47,326 nucleotides of DNA, taken from the NCBI GenBank assembly GCA_021296265.1, contig JAGWAT010000008.1, forward strand, positions 1 through 47,326, given 5' to 3'. Made by a program: the position numbers and the translations under genes. The notes beneath the pieces are model-generated. The model was not told the origin of the DNA. It saw nothing but the letters and a program-made list of their open reading frames with translations, and ran no database searches. This DNA comes from Alphaproteobacteria bacterium. Its GTDB lineage: Bacteria > Pseudomonadota > Alphaproteobacteria > TMED109. Below, piece by piece: positions 33,711 through 42,700 of the stretch (its first letter is position 1; each line of letters opens with the position of its first letter).

Positions 33711-34136
33711 CAGTTTCAGACGGTGGCTGTGATCGGCGTGCAGGGAGTCTTTCTCTTCCGGACAGTTGGGGCTCCCAAAGCCAAGAGCCGGAGGCAAGCG
33801 CTCTTGGTTGTAGTTGTGGAGTTGGGCGGCGGGTGATTCTCTGCCCTGTCCGGACTTCCCCCGCACCCAAACCGCGTTTCCACCCTACCCGCCCAATCGT
33901 CTACTACCGCGCTCGCTCGGATCTGACTCACCGCGATGTTGCTGGTCGCTTTCCTCCCGAGCTGCTCATTATTGGTGCGGTCTGCGCATTCCGTGCCGGT
34001 TCAACAGGGCGTCGAATAGAGAGTTTCATTGAACAGGTCACATATTGCTTATTATCTGGGATTCGGACCCTTTCTAGGACTCTCATTGCCACTTGACAGG
34101 CATGCATCATATCAGCCATACATGTCCGTTTGACTG

Positions 34137-34176
34137 CCTCAAACCATTATAACAGGCCACATACCGCTATTTGAGG
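34137..34176 (+). promoter_or_regulatory. Inverted repeat flanking the hipBA -10 region, candidate HipB operator
   Basis: CCTCAAA (34137-34143) and TTTGAGG (34170-34176) form perfect 7-bp arms 26 bases apart, enclosing the -10-like TATAAC. HipB autoregulates in known systems through inverted repeats over its promoter, so this is a reasonable operator candidate. Confidence 0.4.
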
Positions 34177-34181
34177 GACCC

Positions 34182-34520
34182 ATGAAGACATCCCGGCTAA
34201 TCGAAACTGAGATCGGGTCCCGGCTGGCACGACTGCGACTGTCCCGCAATGTAACGCAATCCATGCTGGCCAAAGAGGCGGGGATCAGTCTCCGCACCCT
34301 GGGGCGTCTCGAGACCGGTCAACCGTCAACCCTCGACACATTCCTGCGTGTCGTCCTGGCTCTGGATCTCGGCGATGCCATCCTCGGCGCGATTCCCACG
34401 GGTCAGATCCGTCCGATCGAGCGCGTCTCGCAAACCGGTTCCGAGCGGCGGCGCGCACGGCCGCAACCGCAACACGACCGGGATCCGACCTGGACATGGG
34501 GTGACGACCCCAATGACTGA
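34182..34520 (+). CDS. hipB: HipB-like XRE-family antitoxin/repressor
   Basis: A 112-residue protein with an N-terminal helix-turn-helix domain at about residues 8-65 (GSRLARLRLSRNVTQSMLAK, GISLRTLGRLETG). It is the presumed antitoxin and operon repressor for the HipA kinase encoded next. The C-terminal tail is Arg/Gln/Asp-rich and probably disordered. The start MKTSRLIETEIG lacks a strong ribosome binding site (a GAGGG six bases upstream). Its stop overlaps the hipA start by eight bases, as expected for a coupled toxin-antitoxin pair. Confidence 0.88.
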   Translation: MKTSRLIETEIGSRLARLRLSRNVTQSMLAKEAGISLRTLGRLETGQPSTLDTFLRVVLALDLGDAILGAIPTGQIRPIERVSQTGSERRRARPQPQHDRDPTWTWGDDPND

Positions 34521-35823
34521 CGCGAACGTCATTCTCTGGGGACGACGCATTGGGGCGGTGTCCTGGGAGGAGACACGCGCCCTTGGGGTCTTCCAGTACG
34601 ACCCAGCTTTCGTCAGTGCTGGCATCGAGATTGCACCTCTGACGATGCCCGCAAGAGAAACGCCCTATGAATTCCCGGCTCTCAACCGAGCAACCTTCAG
34701 GGGCCTGCCAGGAATGCTCGCGGATGCACTACCTGACAGCTTCGGCAATCGGCTCATCGACGCGTGGCTGGCCGAAACCGGCAGGAGTCCAGAGACCTTC
34801 AACCCAGTGGACAGGCTCCGCTACATCGGCCATCGCGGCGTCGGCGCCCTTGAGTTCGAACCTGCCCTTCGAAGACGGACCAGAGAAAGGAAGCTGGAAG
34901 TAGCCCGCTTGGTCGATCTGGCGAACCGGGTGCTCGACGAACGCGCAAGTCTTGCCGGGCGGCTGGAAGGGGAAAACGATGCCGAGGCTCTCGAGGACAT
35001 CCTTAGCGTCGGCACGTCGGCAGGCGGCGCGCGGGCAAAAGCCGTTCTTGCCTGGAACCCGAAGACCGGCGACTTCCGGTCTGCACAACTTGACGCCGAT
35101 GACGGCTTCGAACCCTGGCTCCTGAAATTCGACGGCATCTCGAACAACAGCGACAGAGGGCTGGCCGATCCCGAAGGTTTCGGCAGGATCGAGTTCGCGT
35201 ACGCAAACATGGCGCGTGCAGCTGGCATCACGATGTCAAGGTGCCGGCTCCACCACGAGGGCGACCGCAGCCACTTCATGACCAAACGATTCGACCGGGA
35301 CGGTACCGGCCGCAAGATCCACGTGCAGTCACTCGGAGCGATGCGGCACTTCGACTACAACGACCCATCGGCCTATTCCTACGAACAGGCCGTCATGACG
35401 ATTCACAGCCTCGGTCTCGGGATGGCTGCAGTCGAGGAGCAATTTCGTCGCGCGGTCTTCAACGTCATCGCGCGCAACCAAGACGACCACGTCAAGAACA
35501 TTTCATTCCTCATGGACCGGTCGGGCCAGTGGTCCCTGTCCCCTGCTTATGACCTAGCCTATGCCTACAATCCAGGCGGCACGTGGACCCGCGACCATCA
35601 AATGAGTTTGGCTGGTCGCCGCAACGGCTTTGCGCGCGACGATATCCTTCGCTTCGCCACCGCCATTGGTGTGAAGAAGCGCAAAGCGCTGGAAATACTG
35701 GACGAAGTGAGTACCGCTGTTCGGGACTGGGCCAAACATGCCAAGGCCTCGGGGGTCGGGCCGCGCGACGTGGCACGGATCGAGAAGGCCTTTAGATCGC
35801 GCCTGATGTTGGGCCGTAGATGA
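34513..35823 (+). CDS. hipA: HipA-family serine/threonine kinase toxin
   Basis: A 436-residue HipA-type kinase. In E. coli HipA phosphorylates glutamyl-tRNA synthetase and induces persistence. The N-terminal domain carries FRGLPGMLADALPDSFGNRL, the nucleotide loop is VGTSAGGARAKAV near 166-178, PWLLKFDG follows at 201-208, the catalytic loop is NQDDHVKN at 322-329 (Asp324, Asn329), and the Mg2+-binding Asp347 lies in LSPAYDLAY. All catalytic residues appear intact. The start at 34513 overlaps hipB; the frame is open further upstream inside hipB but is not needed. Target in this organism is unknown. An integrase relic next door suggests arrival with a mobile element. Confidence 0.93.
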   Translation: MTDANVILWGRRIGAVSWEETRALGVFQYDPAFVSAGIEIAPLTMPARETPYEFPALNRATFRGLPGMLADALPDSFGNRLIDAWLAETGRSPETFNPVDRLRYIGHRGVGALEFEPALRRRTRERKLEVARLVDLANRVLDERASLAGRLEGENDAEALEDILSVGTSAGGARAKAVLAWNPKTGDFRSAQLDADDGFEPWLLKFDGISNNSDRGLADPEGFGRIEFAYANMARAAGITMSRCRLHHEGDRSHFMTKRFDRDGTGRKIHVQSLGAMRHFDYNDPSAYSYEQAVMTIHSLGLGMAAVEEQFRRAVFNVIARNQDDHVKNISFLMDRSGQWSLSPAYDLAYAYNPGGTWTRDHQMSLAGRRNGFARDDILRFATAIGVKKRKALEILDEVSTAVRDWAKHAKASGVGPRDVARIEKAFRSRLMLGRR

Positions 35824-36064
35824 ATCCCCGTGCGTAGCCCGGTTGCCTTGCGAACGCTGGCCTCATCGCCACTGCATTCTTCCAGCGCCCGAGATTCACG
35901 CTCGCTGAGCATAAGAACTGGAGGACGCTGCGACGGTCGGACGGTCAGAACGGCAGCCCGTCGACCGGGATCAGCGCGCAGGAAAAAATAGTTCAGGCCG
36001 TGCTGCTGCTAACATCTGACATCGCGTTCTTCAGCCCCCACGTGCCCCGGTCAGGAGGCCCGCC

Positions 36065-37594
36065 ATGACCAATCAGGAATCACTGACCATCCGCCTCAAC
36101 GCCGCGGACAACGTGGTCACCGCGAAAACCACGCTCGCGCCGGACACGGACATACCCGGCGAAGACGTCACCAGCACTCGGCAGATTCCGGTCGGACACA
36201 AAATCGCGACGAGCCGGATCGAAACCGGTGCACCGGTGCGCAAGTACAACCAGATCATCGGGTTCACCACGGAGACGGTGGAGCCGGGTGACCACGTGCA
36301 TACGCACAACATCGCCGTCCGCCAGTTCCAGCGCGACTACGAGTTCTCTCAGGGGGCCCAGGCGACCGCCATGGTGCCGGACTCCGAACGCGCCACGTTC
36401 CGGGGGATCCAGCGGCCGGACGGGCGGGTCGCCACGCGCAACTACATTGGCGTGCTGTCGTCGGTGAACTGCTCAGCGACGGTCTGCCGGTATATCGCCG
36501 ATACGTTCAAAGGGGACGGGCTGAAGGACTTCCCCAACGTCGACGGCGTCGTGGCCATCACGCACGGGACCGGATGTGGGATGGCAGGCAAGGGACTTGG
36601 CTGGGATCTCCTCCAGGCCACGATGGCGGGCTACGCCCGTCACCCCAACTTCGCCGGAATCCTGGTTGTCGGCCTCGGCTGCGAGGTCAATCAGGTGGAC
36701 ACGATGGCGGCCAACCATGAATGGGCCGCCAACGACATGTTCCAGATGATGACCATCCAGGACACCGGTGGTACGCGGGCGACCATCCAGGCCGGCGTCG
36801 AGCGGATCCGCCACATGCTGCCGCGCGCGAACACCGTCCAGCGTACATCGCTTCCCGCCGGCCACATTCGGCTGGCCCTCCAGTGCGGCGGGTCCGACGC
36901 CTACTCGGGCATGACGGCCAATCCGGCGCTCGGAGCGGCGGTCGATCGGCTGGTCCGGCACGGCGGCACTGCGACCCTGGCCGAAACGCCGGAGATCTAC
37001 GGGGCCGAGCACCTGCTCACACGCAGGGCGGTGAGCGAAGACATCGGCGAGAAACTGATCCGACATGTCCGGTGGTGGGAGAACTACACCGAGCAGCACG
37101 GGGCCGAACTCAACAACAATCCGTCGCCCGGGAACCAGGCGGGCGGGCTGACCACCATCCTCGAGAAATCCCTCGGCGCCGTGGCCAAGGGCGGCACTAC
37201 GAATCTGGTCGACGTCTACCAGTACGCGGAGCCGATTCGCGCGCAGGGCTTCACCTTCATGAACACGCCCGGATACGACGTAGTGTCAGTCACCGGCATG
37301 GTCGCGGGGGGCGCCAACGTCGTCTGCTTCACCACGGGGCGAGGCTCCGTGTTCGGCTGCAAGCCGGCACCGTCCATCAAGCTTGCGACCAATACGCCCA
37401 TGTACGAACGCATGAGCGAGGACATGGACGTGAACTGCGGCCAAGTCCTCGACGGCACCAAGAGCATCGACGCCATGGGCGAAGAGGTCTTTGACACGAT
37501 TCTCCGGGTGGTTTCCGGCGAACAGTCCAAGAGTGAGGCCGCCGGACTCGGCGACGAGGAGTTTGTGCCATGGCAAATCGGCGCCCTGCTGTAA
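36065..37594 (+). CDS. UxaA family hydrolase (altronate/galactarate dehydratase family)
   Basis: A 509-residue full-length sugar-acid dehydratase with an N-terminal SAF domain (about residues 7-95, including DHVHTHNIAV) joined to the large UxaA/GarD domain. Landmarks are RPDGRVATRNYIGVLSSVNCS, THGTGCGM, LVVGLGCEVNQ, LQCGGSDAYSGMTANPALG and VVCFTTGRGSVFG; the Cys-rich pattern suits an iron-dependent dehydratase. AGGAGG six bases before the ATG fixes the start. It would dehydrate a hydroxy acid such as altronate to a 2-keto-3-deoxy product. The gene overlaps the next one by 25 bases. The 240 bases upstream, after hipA, hold its promoter and no other gene I can support. Confidence 0.92.
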   Translation: MTNQESLTIRLNAADNVVTAKTTLAPDTDIPGEDVTSTRQIPVGHKIATSRIETGAPVRKYNQIIGFTTETVEPGDHVHTHNIAVRQFQRDYEFSQGAQATAMVPDSERATFRGIQRPDGRVATRNYIGVLSSVNCSATVCRYIADTFKGDGLKDFPNVDGVVAITHGTGCGMAGKGLGWDLLQATMAGYARHPNFAGILVVGLGCEVNQVDTMAANHEWAANDMFQMMTIQDTGGTRATIQAGVERIRHMLPRANTVQRTSLPAGHIRLALQCGGSDAYSGMTANPALGAAVDRLVRHGGTATLAETPEIYGAEHLLTRRAVSEDIGEKLIRHVRWWENYTEQHGAELNNNPSPGNQAGGLTTILEKSLGAVAKGGTTNLVDVYQYAEPIRAQGFTFMNTPGYDVVSVTGMVAGGANVVCFTTGRGSVFGCKPAPSIKLATNTPMYERMSEDMDVNCGQVLDGTKSIDAMGEEVFDTILRVVSGEQSKSEAAGLGDEEFVPWQIGALL

Positions 37595-38760
37595 GGGCGG
37601 TCCCGGAGCCCCCGTCAATCCGGCGACGCATTTCGCGCATCAAGGAATCCGGCATCCGCGTCATCGCGAATGCCACGATGGGGCGTGACGACGTCATTCC
37701 GCTCTGGTTCGGCGAATCGGACCAGCCGACGCCCGATTTCATCTGCGAAGCGGCGGCGGCGGCGCTCCGCGCCGGTGACACCTTCTATGCGCCCAACCGC
37801 GGCAAGCCCGAACTGGTCACGACGATCGCCGAGTACGAGAACCGGCTCTACGCCCGGCCCATTACCGAAGACCGAATCGTGGTGACCTGCGCCGGCATGA
37901 ACGCCCTGATGATCAGCGCCGAACTGCTGGTGGATCCCGGCGATGAGGTGATCTGCGTCACGCCGGTCTGGCCAAACTTTCTCGGATGCGTCGAAATCAT
38001 GGATGGCCATCCGGTCGAAGTGCCACTGACTCCCCAGGACGGCCGGTGGCACCTGGATCTCGACCGCCTGTTTGGCTCCGTCACGGCCCGGACGAAGGCG
38101 ATTTACCTCAGCACTCCGGGCAATCCGACCGGCTGGATGGCGGAACGCGACACCCTCGAGGCGATCCTCGAATTCTGCCGGCACCACGGGCTGTGGGTGG
38201 TCTCGGACGAGGTCTATGCCCGCGTCGTCTACGACCGGGACGTGGCACCTTCCTTCCTGGACCTCGCCGAACCCGATGATGCCGTCATCGTCGTGAACAG
38301 CTTTTCGAAGAGCTGGTCCATGACCGGCTGGCGACTCGGGTGGGTCGTGGCCCCGGCGACAGCCGCCACCATGATCGAGCGGCTCAACGAGTACAACGTC
38401 GCAAGCCCGGCCGCGGCGGCCCAGTCGGCCGGGATCACTGCAATCCGGCAGGGCGAACCGCATGTGCTGGAAATGCGCGGGGCACTCGCGCAAGCCCGGG
38501 ACACGGTGATGGCCGCTCTCGGCGCCATCGACCGGGTCCAGTTGATCCGGCCGGACGCGGCGTTCTATGCATTCTTCGGGGTGGACGGCATGACCTCATC
38601 CACCGAGACGACCTGGGCTCTGGTGGAGCAGGTGGGCGTCGGTCTCGCCCCCGGCGATGCCTTCGGCGCGGGCGGCGACAACTACCTTCGCATCTGCTAC
38701 GCGAAGTCGCCGGACCTGCTGGAGTCGGCGCTCGAACGCCTCGCCACGGCACTCCAGTAG
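37570..38760 (+). CDS. Pyridoxal phosphate-dependent aminotransferase, class I/II
   Basis: A 396-residue fold-type I aminotransferase of the aspartate aminotransferase group. The cofactor Lys247 lies in NSFSKSWSMTGWRLG, Asn185 in TPGNPTG and Asp213 in VSDEVYAR; the C-terminal Arg in YLRICYA binds the substrate carboxylate. It transfers an amino group between an amino acid and a 2-keto acid. Its ATG lies 25 bases inside the dehydratase gene, so the two are translationally coupled and probably act in one pathway, perhaps on the keto acid produced by dehydration. An alternative start at Met37 would lose the overlap. Confidence 0.92.
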   Translation: MANRRPAVRAVPEPPSIRRRISRIKESGIRVIANATMGRDDVIPLWFGESDQPTPDFICEAAAAALRAGDTFYAPNRGKPELVTTIAEYENRLYARPITEDRIVVTCAGMNALMISAELLVDPGDEVICVTPVWPNFLGCVEIMDGHPVEVPLTPQDGRWHLDLDRLFGSVTARTKAIYLSTPGNPTGWMAERDTLEAILEFCRHHGLWVVSDEVYARVVYDRDVAPSFLDLAEPDDAVIVVNSFSKSWSMTGWRLGWVVAPATAATMIERLNEYNVASPAAAAQSAGITAIRQGEPHVLEMRGALAQARDTVMAALGAIDRVQLIRPDAAFYAFFGVDGMTSSTETTWALVEQVGVGLAPGDAFGAGGDNYLRICYAKSPDLLESALERLATALQ

Positions 38761-39738
38761 GTGCTCGCGACAACTGCCGGCATTCGCCAGGCGGCGGCCT
38801 ATCTCCGGAGCGGCCGGCTCGTCGCCTTTCCGACGGAAACCGTCTACGGGCTGGGCGCCGATGCCACGAACCCTGCTGCCGTCAGCCGGGTATTCCAGGC
38901 CAAGAAGCGACCGGTCGGCCATCCGCTGATCATCCATGCCGCGACGACGGCGGCAGCTTTTGCGGTTGGCGGGGGCGGCCCGCGCGCCGCGCGTTTGGCC
39001 GAGCAGTTCTGGCCAGGGCCGCTGACGCTGGTCCTGCCGCTGCGACCTGACGCGGGCATCGCCGAGGCCGTCACCGGGGGGCGTCACACGGTCGCCCTGC
39101 GAGTGCCCCGGCATCCCGTGGCCGCCGCCCTGCTGCGCGAAGCGGCCATGCCAGTCGCGGCGCCCAGCGCCAATCCGCACGGCCGGCTCAGCCCCACCCG
39201 GGCACAACACGTCCGCGATGAGCTCGGGTCTGCGGTCGACCTGGTGCTGGACGGCGGCCCGGCCGACATCGGGGTCGAATCTACCGTGCTTGAACTCGGC
39301 GCCGGGCAACCGATGCTGCTCCGCGCCGGTGGCATCTCAGCTGAAGAGCTGGCCGCGTTGATTGGTCCCCTGGCCGAGCCAGCCGCCCATGAACCTGCTC
39401 GTGCACCGGGCATGCTTCGGAAGCACTACGCGCCGAACACCCCGCTGCGGCTCAACGCAGATGCTCCCTCCCCCGACGAGGTGTATCTGGGTTTTGGCGC
39501 GTCACGCAGGGCCACCTGCAACCTAAGCCCGACGGGGGATCTGGAGGAGGCCGCGCGCAATCTGTTCACGATGCTGCGCCGGCTCGACAGTGCCCGAGCC
39601 CACCGCATAGCGGTCGCACCGATCCCCGACCATCACCTGGGCAAGGCCATCAATGACCGCCTCCGGCGCGCCGAACGTGGCGCCGCCCCATCGGACGGGC
39701 CGCCTCCGGCTCAGACCGTGTGCGAAAGGCCTTCCTGA
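38761..39738 (+). CDS. tsaC: L-threonylcarbamoyladenylate synthase, Sua5 type
   Basis: A 325-residue Sua5/YrdC enzyme that makes threonylcarbamoyl-AMP from threonine, bicarbonate and ATP, the first step of t6A37 modification of tRNAs. The YrdC domain (1-205) has FPTETVYGLGADA, the ATP-contact KKRPVGHPL, FWPGPLTLVL, VAAPSANPHGRLSP and ESTVLEL. A C-terminal Sua5 domain follows after the linker with PGMLRKHYAP, which distinguishes it from the shorter TsaC. It starts with GTG directly after the aminotransferase stop (TAGGTG). Its 3' end overlaps the dnaE 3' end on the other strand by 28 bases. Confidence 0.94.
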   Translation: MLATTAGIRQAAAYLRSGRLVAFPTETVYGLGADATNPAAVSRVFQAKKRPVGHPLIIHAATTAAAFAVGGGGPRAARLAEQFWPGPLTLVLPLRPDAGIAEAVTGGRHTVALRVPRHPVAAALLREAAMPVAAPSANPHGRLSPTRAQHVRDELGSAVDLVLDGGPADIGVESTVLELGAGQPMLLRAGGISAEELAALIGPLAEPAAHEPARAPGMLRKHYAPNTPLRLNADAPSPDEVYLGFGASRRATCNLSPTGDLEEAARNLFTMLRRLDSARAHRIAVAPIPDHHLGKAINDRLRRAERGAAPSDGPPPAQTVCERPS

Positions 39739-42700
39739 TCAGACAGCTCCTCGACGCCGGTCACGCCGGCAAGCCGCTCGACCGCCTGGCGCAGGCCGCG
39801 CCCAAGGCGCACCCCCACACCCAAATTCATGGCCGCTTCCAGGTCCGGGTCCAGTGGAAAGATCACCTCCACTCTGCCCGTGCCCGGCCGGGCGCTTGCC
39901 AGGAGGTCGAACAGCCCCCCAACATCGAACGTGCGGTCGGTCCGGATCAGCAGCCCAGCAGGAAGGTCGCGTTCGAGGCCACCATCCTCCAGCAGGGCAA
40001 AGTCATGCGCAATCAGGCTGTCGGCCCGGGACGAATCCGCCTCCCTGGCGACCTCGACCAGCAGCAGCGTCCCCTCGCGGAGCAGGTCCCGGTGCCGAGC
40101 CAAGGTGTCGGGGAACACCATGAACTCCTCGGCACCGGTGGCATCGGAAAGCCGCACCCGCGCGAACCTCCGCTTCTTCTGCGAAAGACGCTCCTTGACC
40201 TGGGCGACGACTCCGGCCACACGGCAGGTCGCGCCCGACGCCTGCCGGCTCATTTCGTGAAGTGGGACCGTGCCCGCGGCTGCTAGCTGCTCGACGTGCT
40301 GCTCCAGGGGATGCCCGGATCCGTAGAACCCCAGCACCGCGAACTCCCGCACAAGCATCTCGGAGCGGTCCCAGGCTTCGGCCTCCGGGAGCACCCATAA
40401 CTCTTGGGCGGAGGCCTCGCCCCCAAACAGGCTCGCCTGCGACAGGCGCTCAGCCGACGCGGCCTCGTGGCCGCAACGCGCCGCCATCTGCGCGGCGGCA
40501 TGGACCACGGCACGGGCCTGCGCCGGGGGCAACGCGGGCAGCAACCCGTCCAGCGCACCGCCCTCGGCCAAATTCTCGAAATGCTCCTTGTTGAGGTCGG
40601 CCGTCCGCGAACGGCGGGCCAGGTCCCACAGGTCGGTAAACCGGCCCCCGCGGTCCCGCTCACCGATGACCACATCCATCGCCGCGTTGCCGACCCCACG
40701 GAGCATCCCGAGGCCACAGCGCACCGCCAGTCGCGCTCGATCGGACCCCTCGACCGTGAACTCCGTGCGCGAGCGGTTGATGTCGGGCGGCAGCAGGTCA
40801 ATTCCGCGGCGCGTGATCTCGTCGTGGAACAGGTTGAGCTTGTCGCGGTTGCCCGATTCGACGGTCATCATCGCGGCGAAGAAGTCGGCCGGATGGTGGG
40901 CCTTCAGGTACGCGGTTCGGTAACTAATGAGCGCGTAGGCGACCGCATGGCTCTTGTTGAACCCGTACCCGGCAAACTTCTCGAGATCCGCGAAGATGTC
41001 GACGGCCACGTCGCGAGGTACCTGGTTCCGCACGGCGCGCTCCACGAAATCGGTTTCGAGCGCCTGCATTTCCGTCTTGATCTTCTTCCCCATGGCGCGC
41101 CGCAGGATGTCGGCCTCGCCCAGCGTGAACCCGGCGAGGACCTGCGCGGTCTCCATGACCTGTTCCTGGTAGACCCAGATTCCTGACGTTTCTTCCAGAA
41201 CGCCCCGCAGTTTCTCATGCGGATAGGCGACGGCTTCCCGGCCGCGGCGCCGGTCGATGAAAGTGGGGATGTTGTCCATCGGACCCGGCCGATAGAGGGC
41301 CAGGATGGCCACCAGGTCCTCGATCCGGTTGGGCTGCAGGCGGCGGAGGACTTCCCGCATCATGGGGCTTTCCAGCTGGAAGATGCCGCCGGTCTCGCCG
41401 CTCGCGAGCAGCGCGTAGGTCGCTTCGTCGTCGAGCGGCAGGGCCTCCAGATCCAACTCGACCCCGCGTTCCCCTAGCAGCCGGACGGCGAGATCCAACG
41501 ATGTCAGGGTCTTCAGTCCAAGAAAATCGAACTTGACAAGACCGGCCTGTTCGACGCGCTTCATGTCGTACTGGGTGGCCGCGATGTCCGAGCGGGGATC
41601 CCGGTACAGCGGCACCAGCTCCTCGATCGGCCGATCGCCGATCACGAGGCCGGCGGCATGTGTTGACACGTTGCGATTGAGACCTTCGAGCGCGAGCGCG
41701 ATCTCGAACAGGCGAGCCACGTCGCCGTCGGTCGCGCGCGCCTCCTGCAGTCCCCTCTCCGATTCCAGGGCCTCGCGCAGGCTAATGGGGTTGGCGGGGT
41801 TCTCGGGAATCTGCTTCGCGAGCTCATCAACCTTGCTGTAAGACAGCCCAAGGGTCCGGCCGACGTCGCGGACCACGGCGCGTGCCTTGAGCGAGCCGAA
41901 GGTGATGATCTGGGCCACCCGGTCGGTTCCGTACAGGTCGCGAACGTGGGCGATGACTTCCTCGCGCCGCTGCTGACAAAAATCCAGGTCGAAATCAGGC
42001 ATCGAGACTCGTTCGGGATTGAGGAAGCGCTCGAACAACAGCCCGAACCGAAGCGGGTCCACATCGGTGATCCCCAGCGCCCACGCCACGACCGAGCCGG
42101 CGCCGGAGCCGCGTCCCGGCCCGACCGGAATCCCTTGTGCACGTGACCAGTTCATGACTTCACCGACGATCAGGAAGTAGCCGTCGTAGCCGGTTTGGCG
42201 GATGATCGCGAGCTCATGTTGCAGCCGGTCCTGGTAGCATGCCGAACGTTCCCGGCGCGTTTCGCCCGTGTCCTGTTCCGTGAACACGTGTCGGCGCAGC
42301 CGCTCCGCAAGGCCCTGCCCGGCACGATCCGCCAGTTCCTCGGCGTCGGACTGGCCGCCGATGTCGGGGACCTTGGGCAGGATCGGCGTGCGGGCCCTGA
42401 GCACATGCGAGCAGCGGCGGGCAATGACCGCGGTGTTGGCCAAGGCTTCCGGAAGATCCGCGAACAATTCCTCCATCGTGGCTCGGGACCGGAAGCAGTG
42501 ATTCGGCGTCAGCTGGATGCGCTGGTCATCGAGAATGGTCGTGGAATCGCGGATGCAGAGCAGGCACTCGTGCGCCGCGTGCAGCTCTGGTTCGGCAAAA
42601 TAGATGTCGTTGGTGGCCACGATCGGGATGCCCCGCGCATGGGCAAGGCGAAGGAATTCCGGTTCCAGCGACATGTCCGCATCCGTTCCATGGCGGTGGA

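Larger units (their letters stand above)
33183..34181. other. Gene-poor region with integrase relic and AT-rich hipBA control DNA
   Basis: About 1 kb between the hydrolase gene and hipB. It holds the integrase relic at 33440-33710. Directly after the relic, GGACAGTT occurs at 33708-33715 and again at 33760-33767, which may mark the scar of a lost element. From about 33900 base composition turns AT-rich up to hipB. Two -35-like boxes, TTGACA (34093-34098) and TTGACT (34130-34135), and a -10-like TATAAC (34148-34153) are present, but spacings between them are not ideal. Confidence 0.5.

Noticed and set aside
34093-34122. Consensus TTGACA as the hipBA promoter
   Set aside because: The -35 is perfect, but the hexamer 17 bases on (CCATAC) is a poor -10, so only the inverted repeat around TATAAC is reported.
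35925-35960. Repeated GACGGTC near 35925-35960, considered as a repeat array
   Set aside because: Only two imperfect short copies; no spacer regularity, so not a CRISPR or tandem array.
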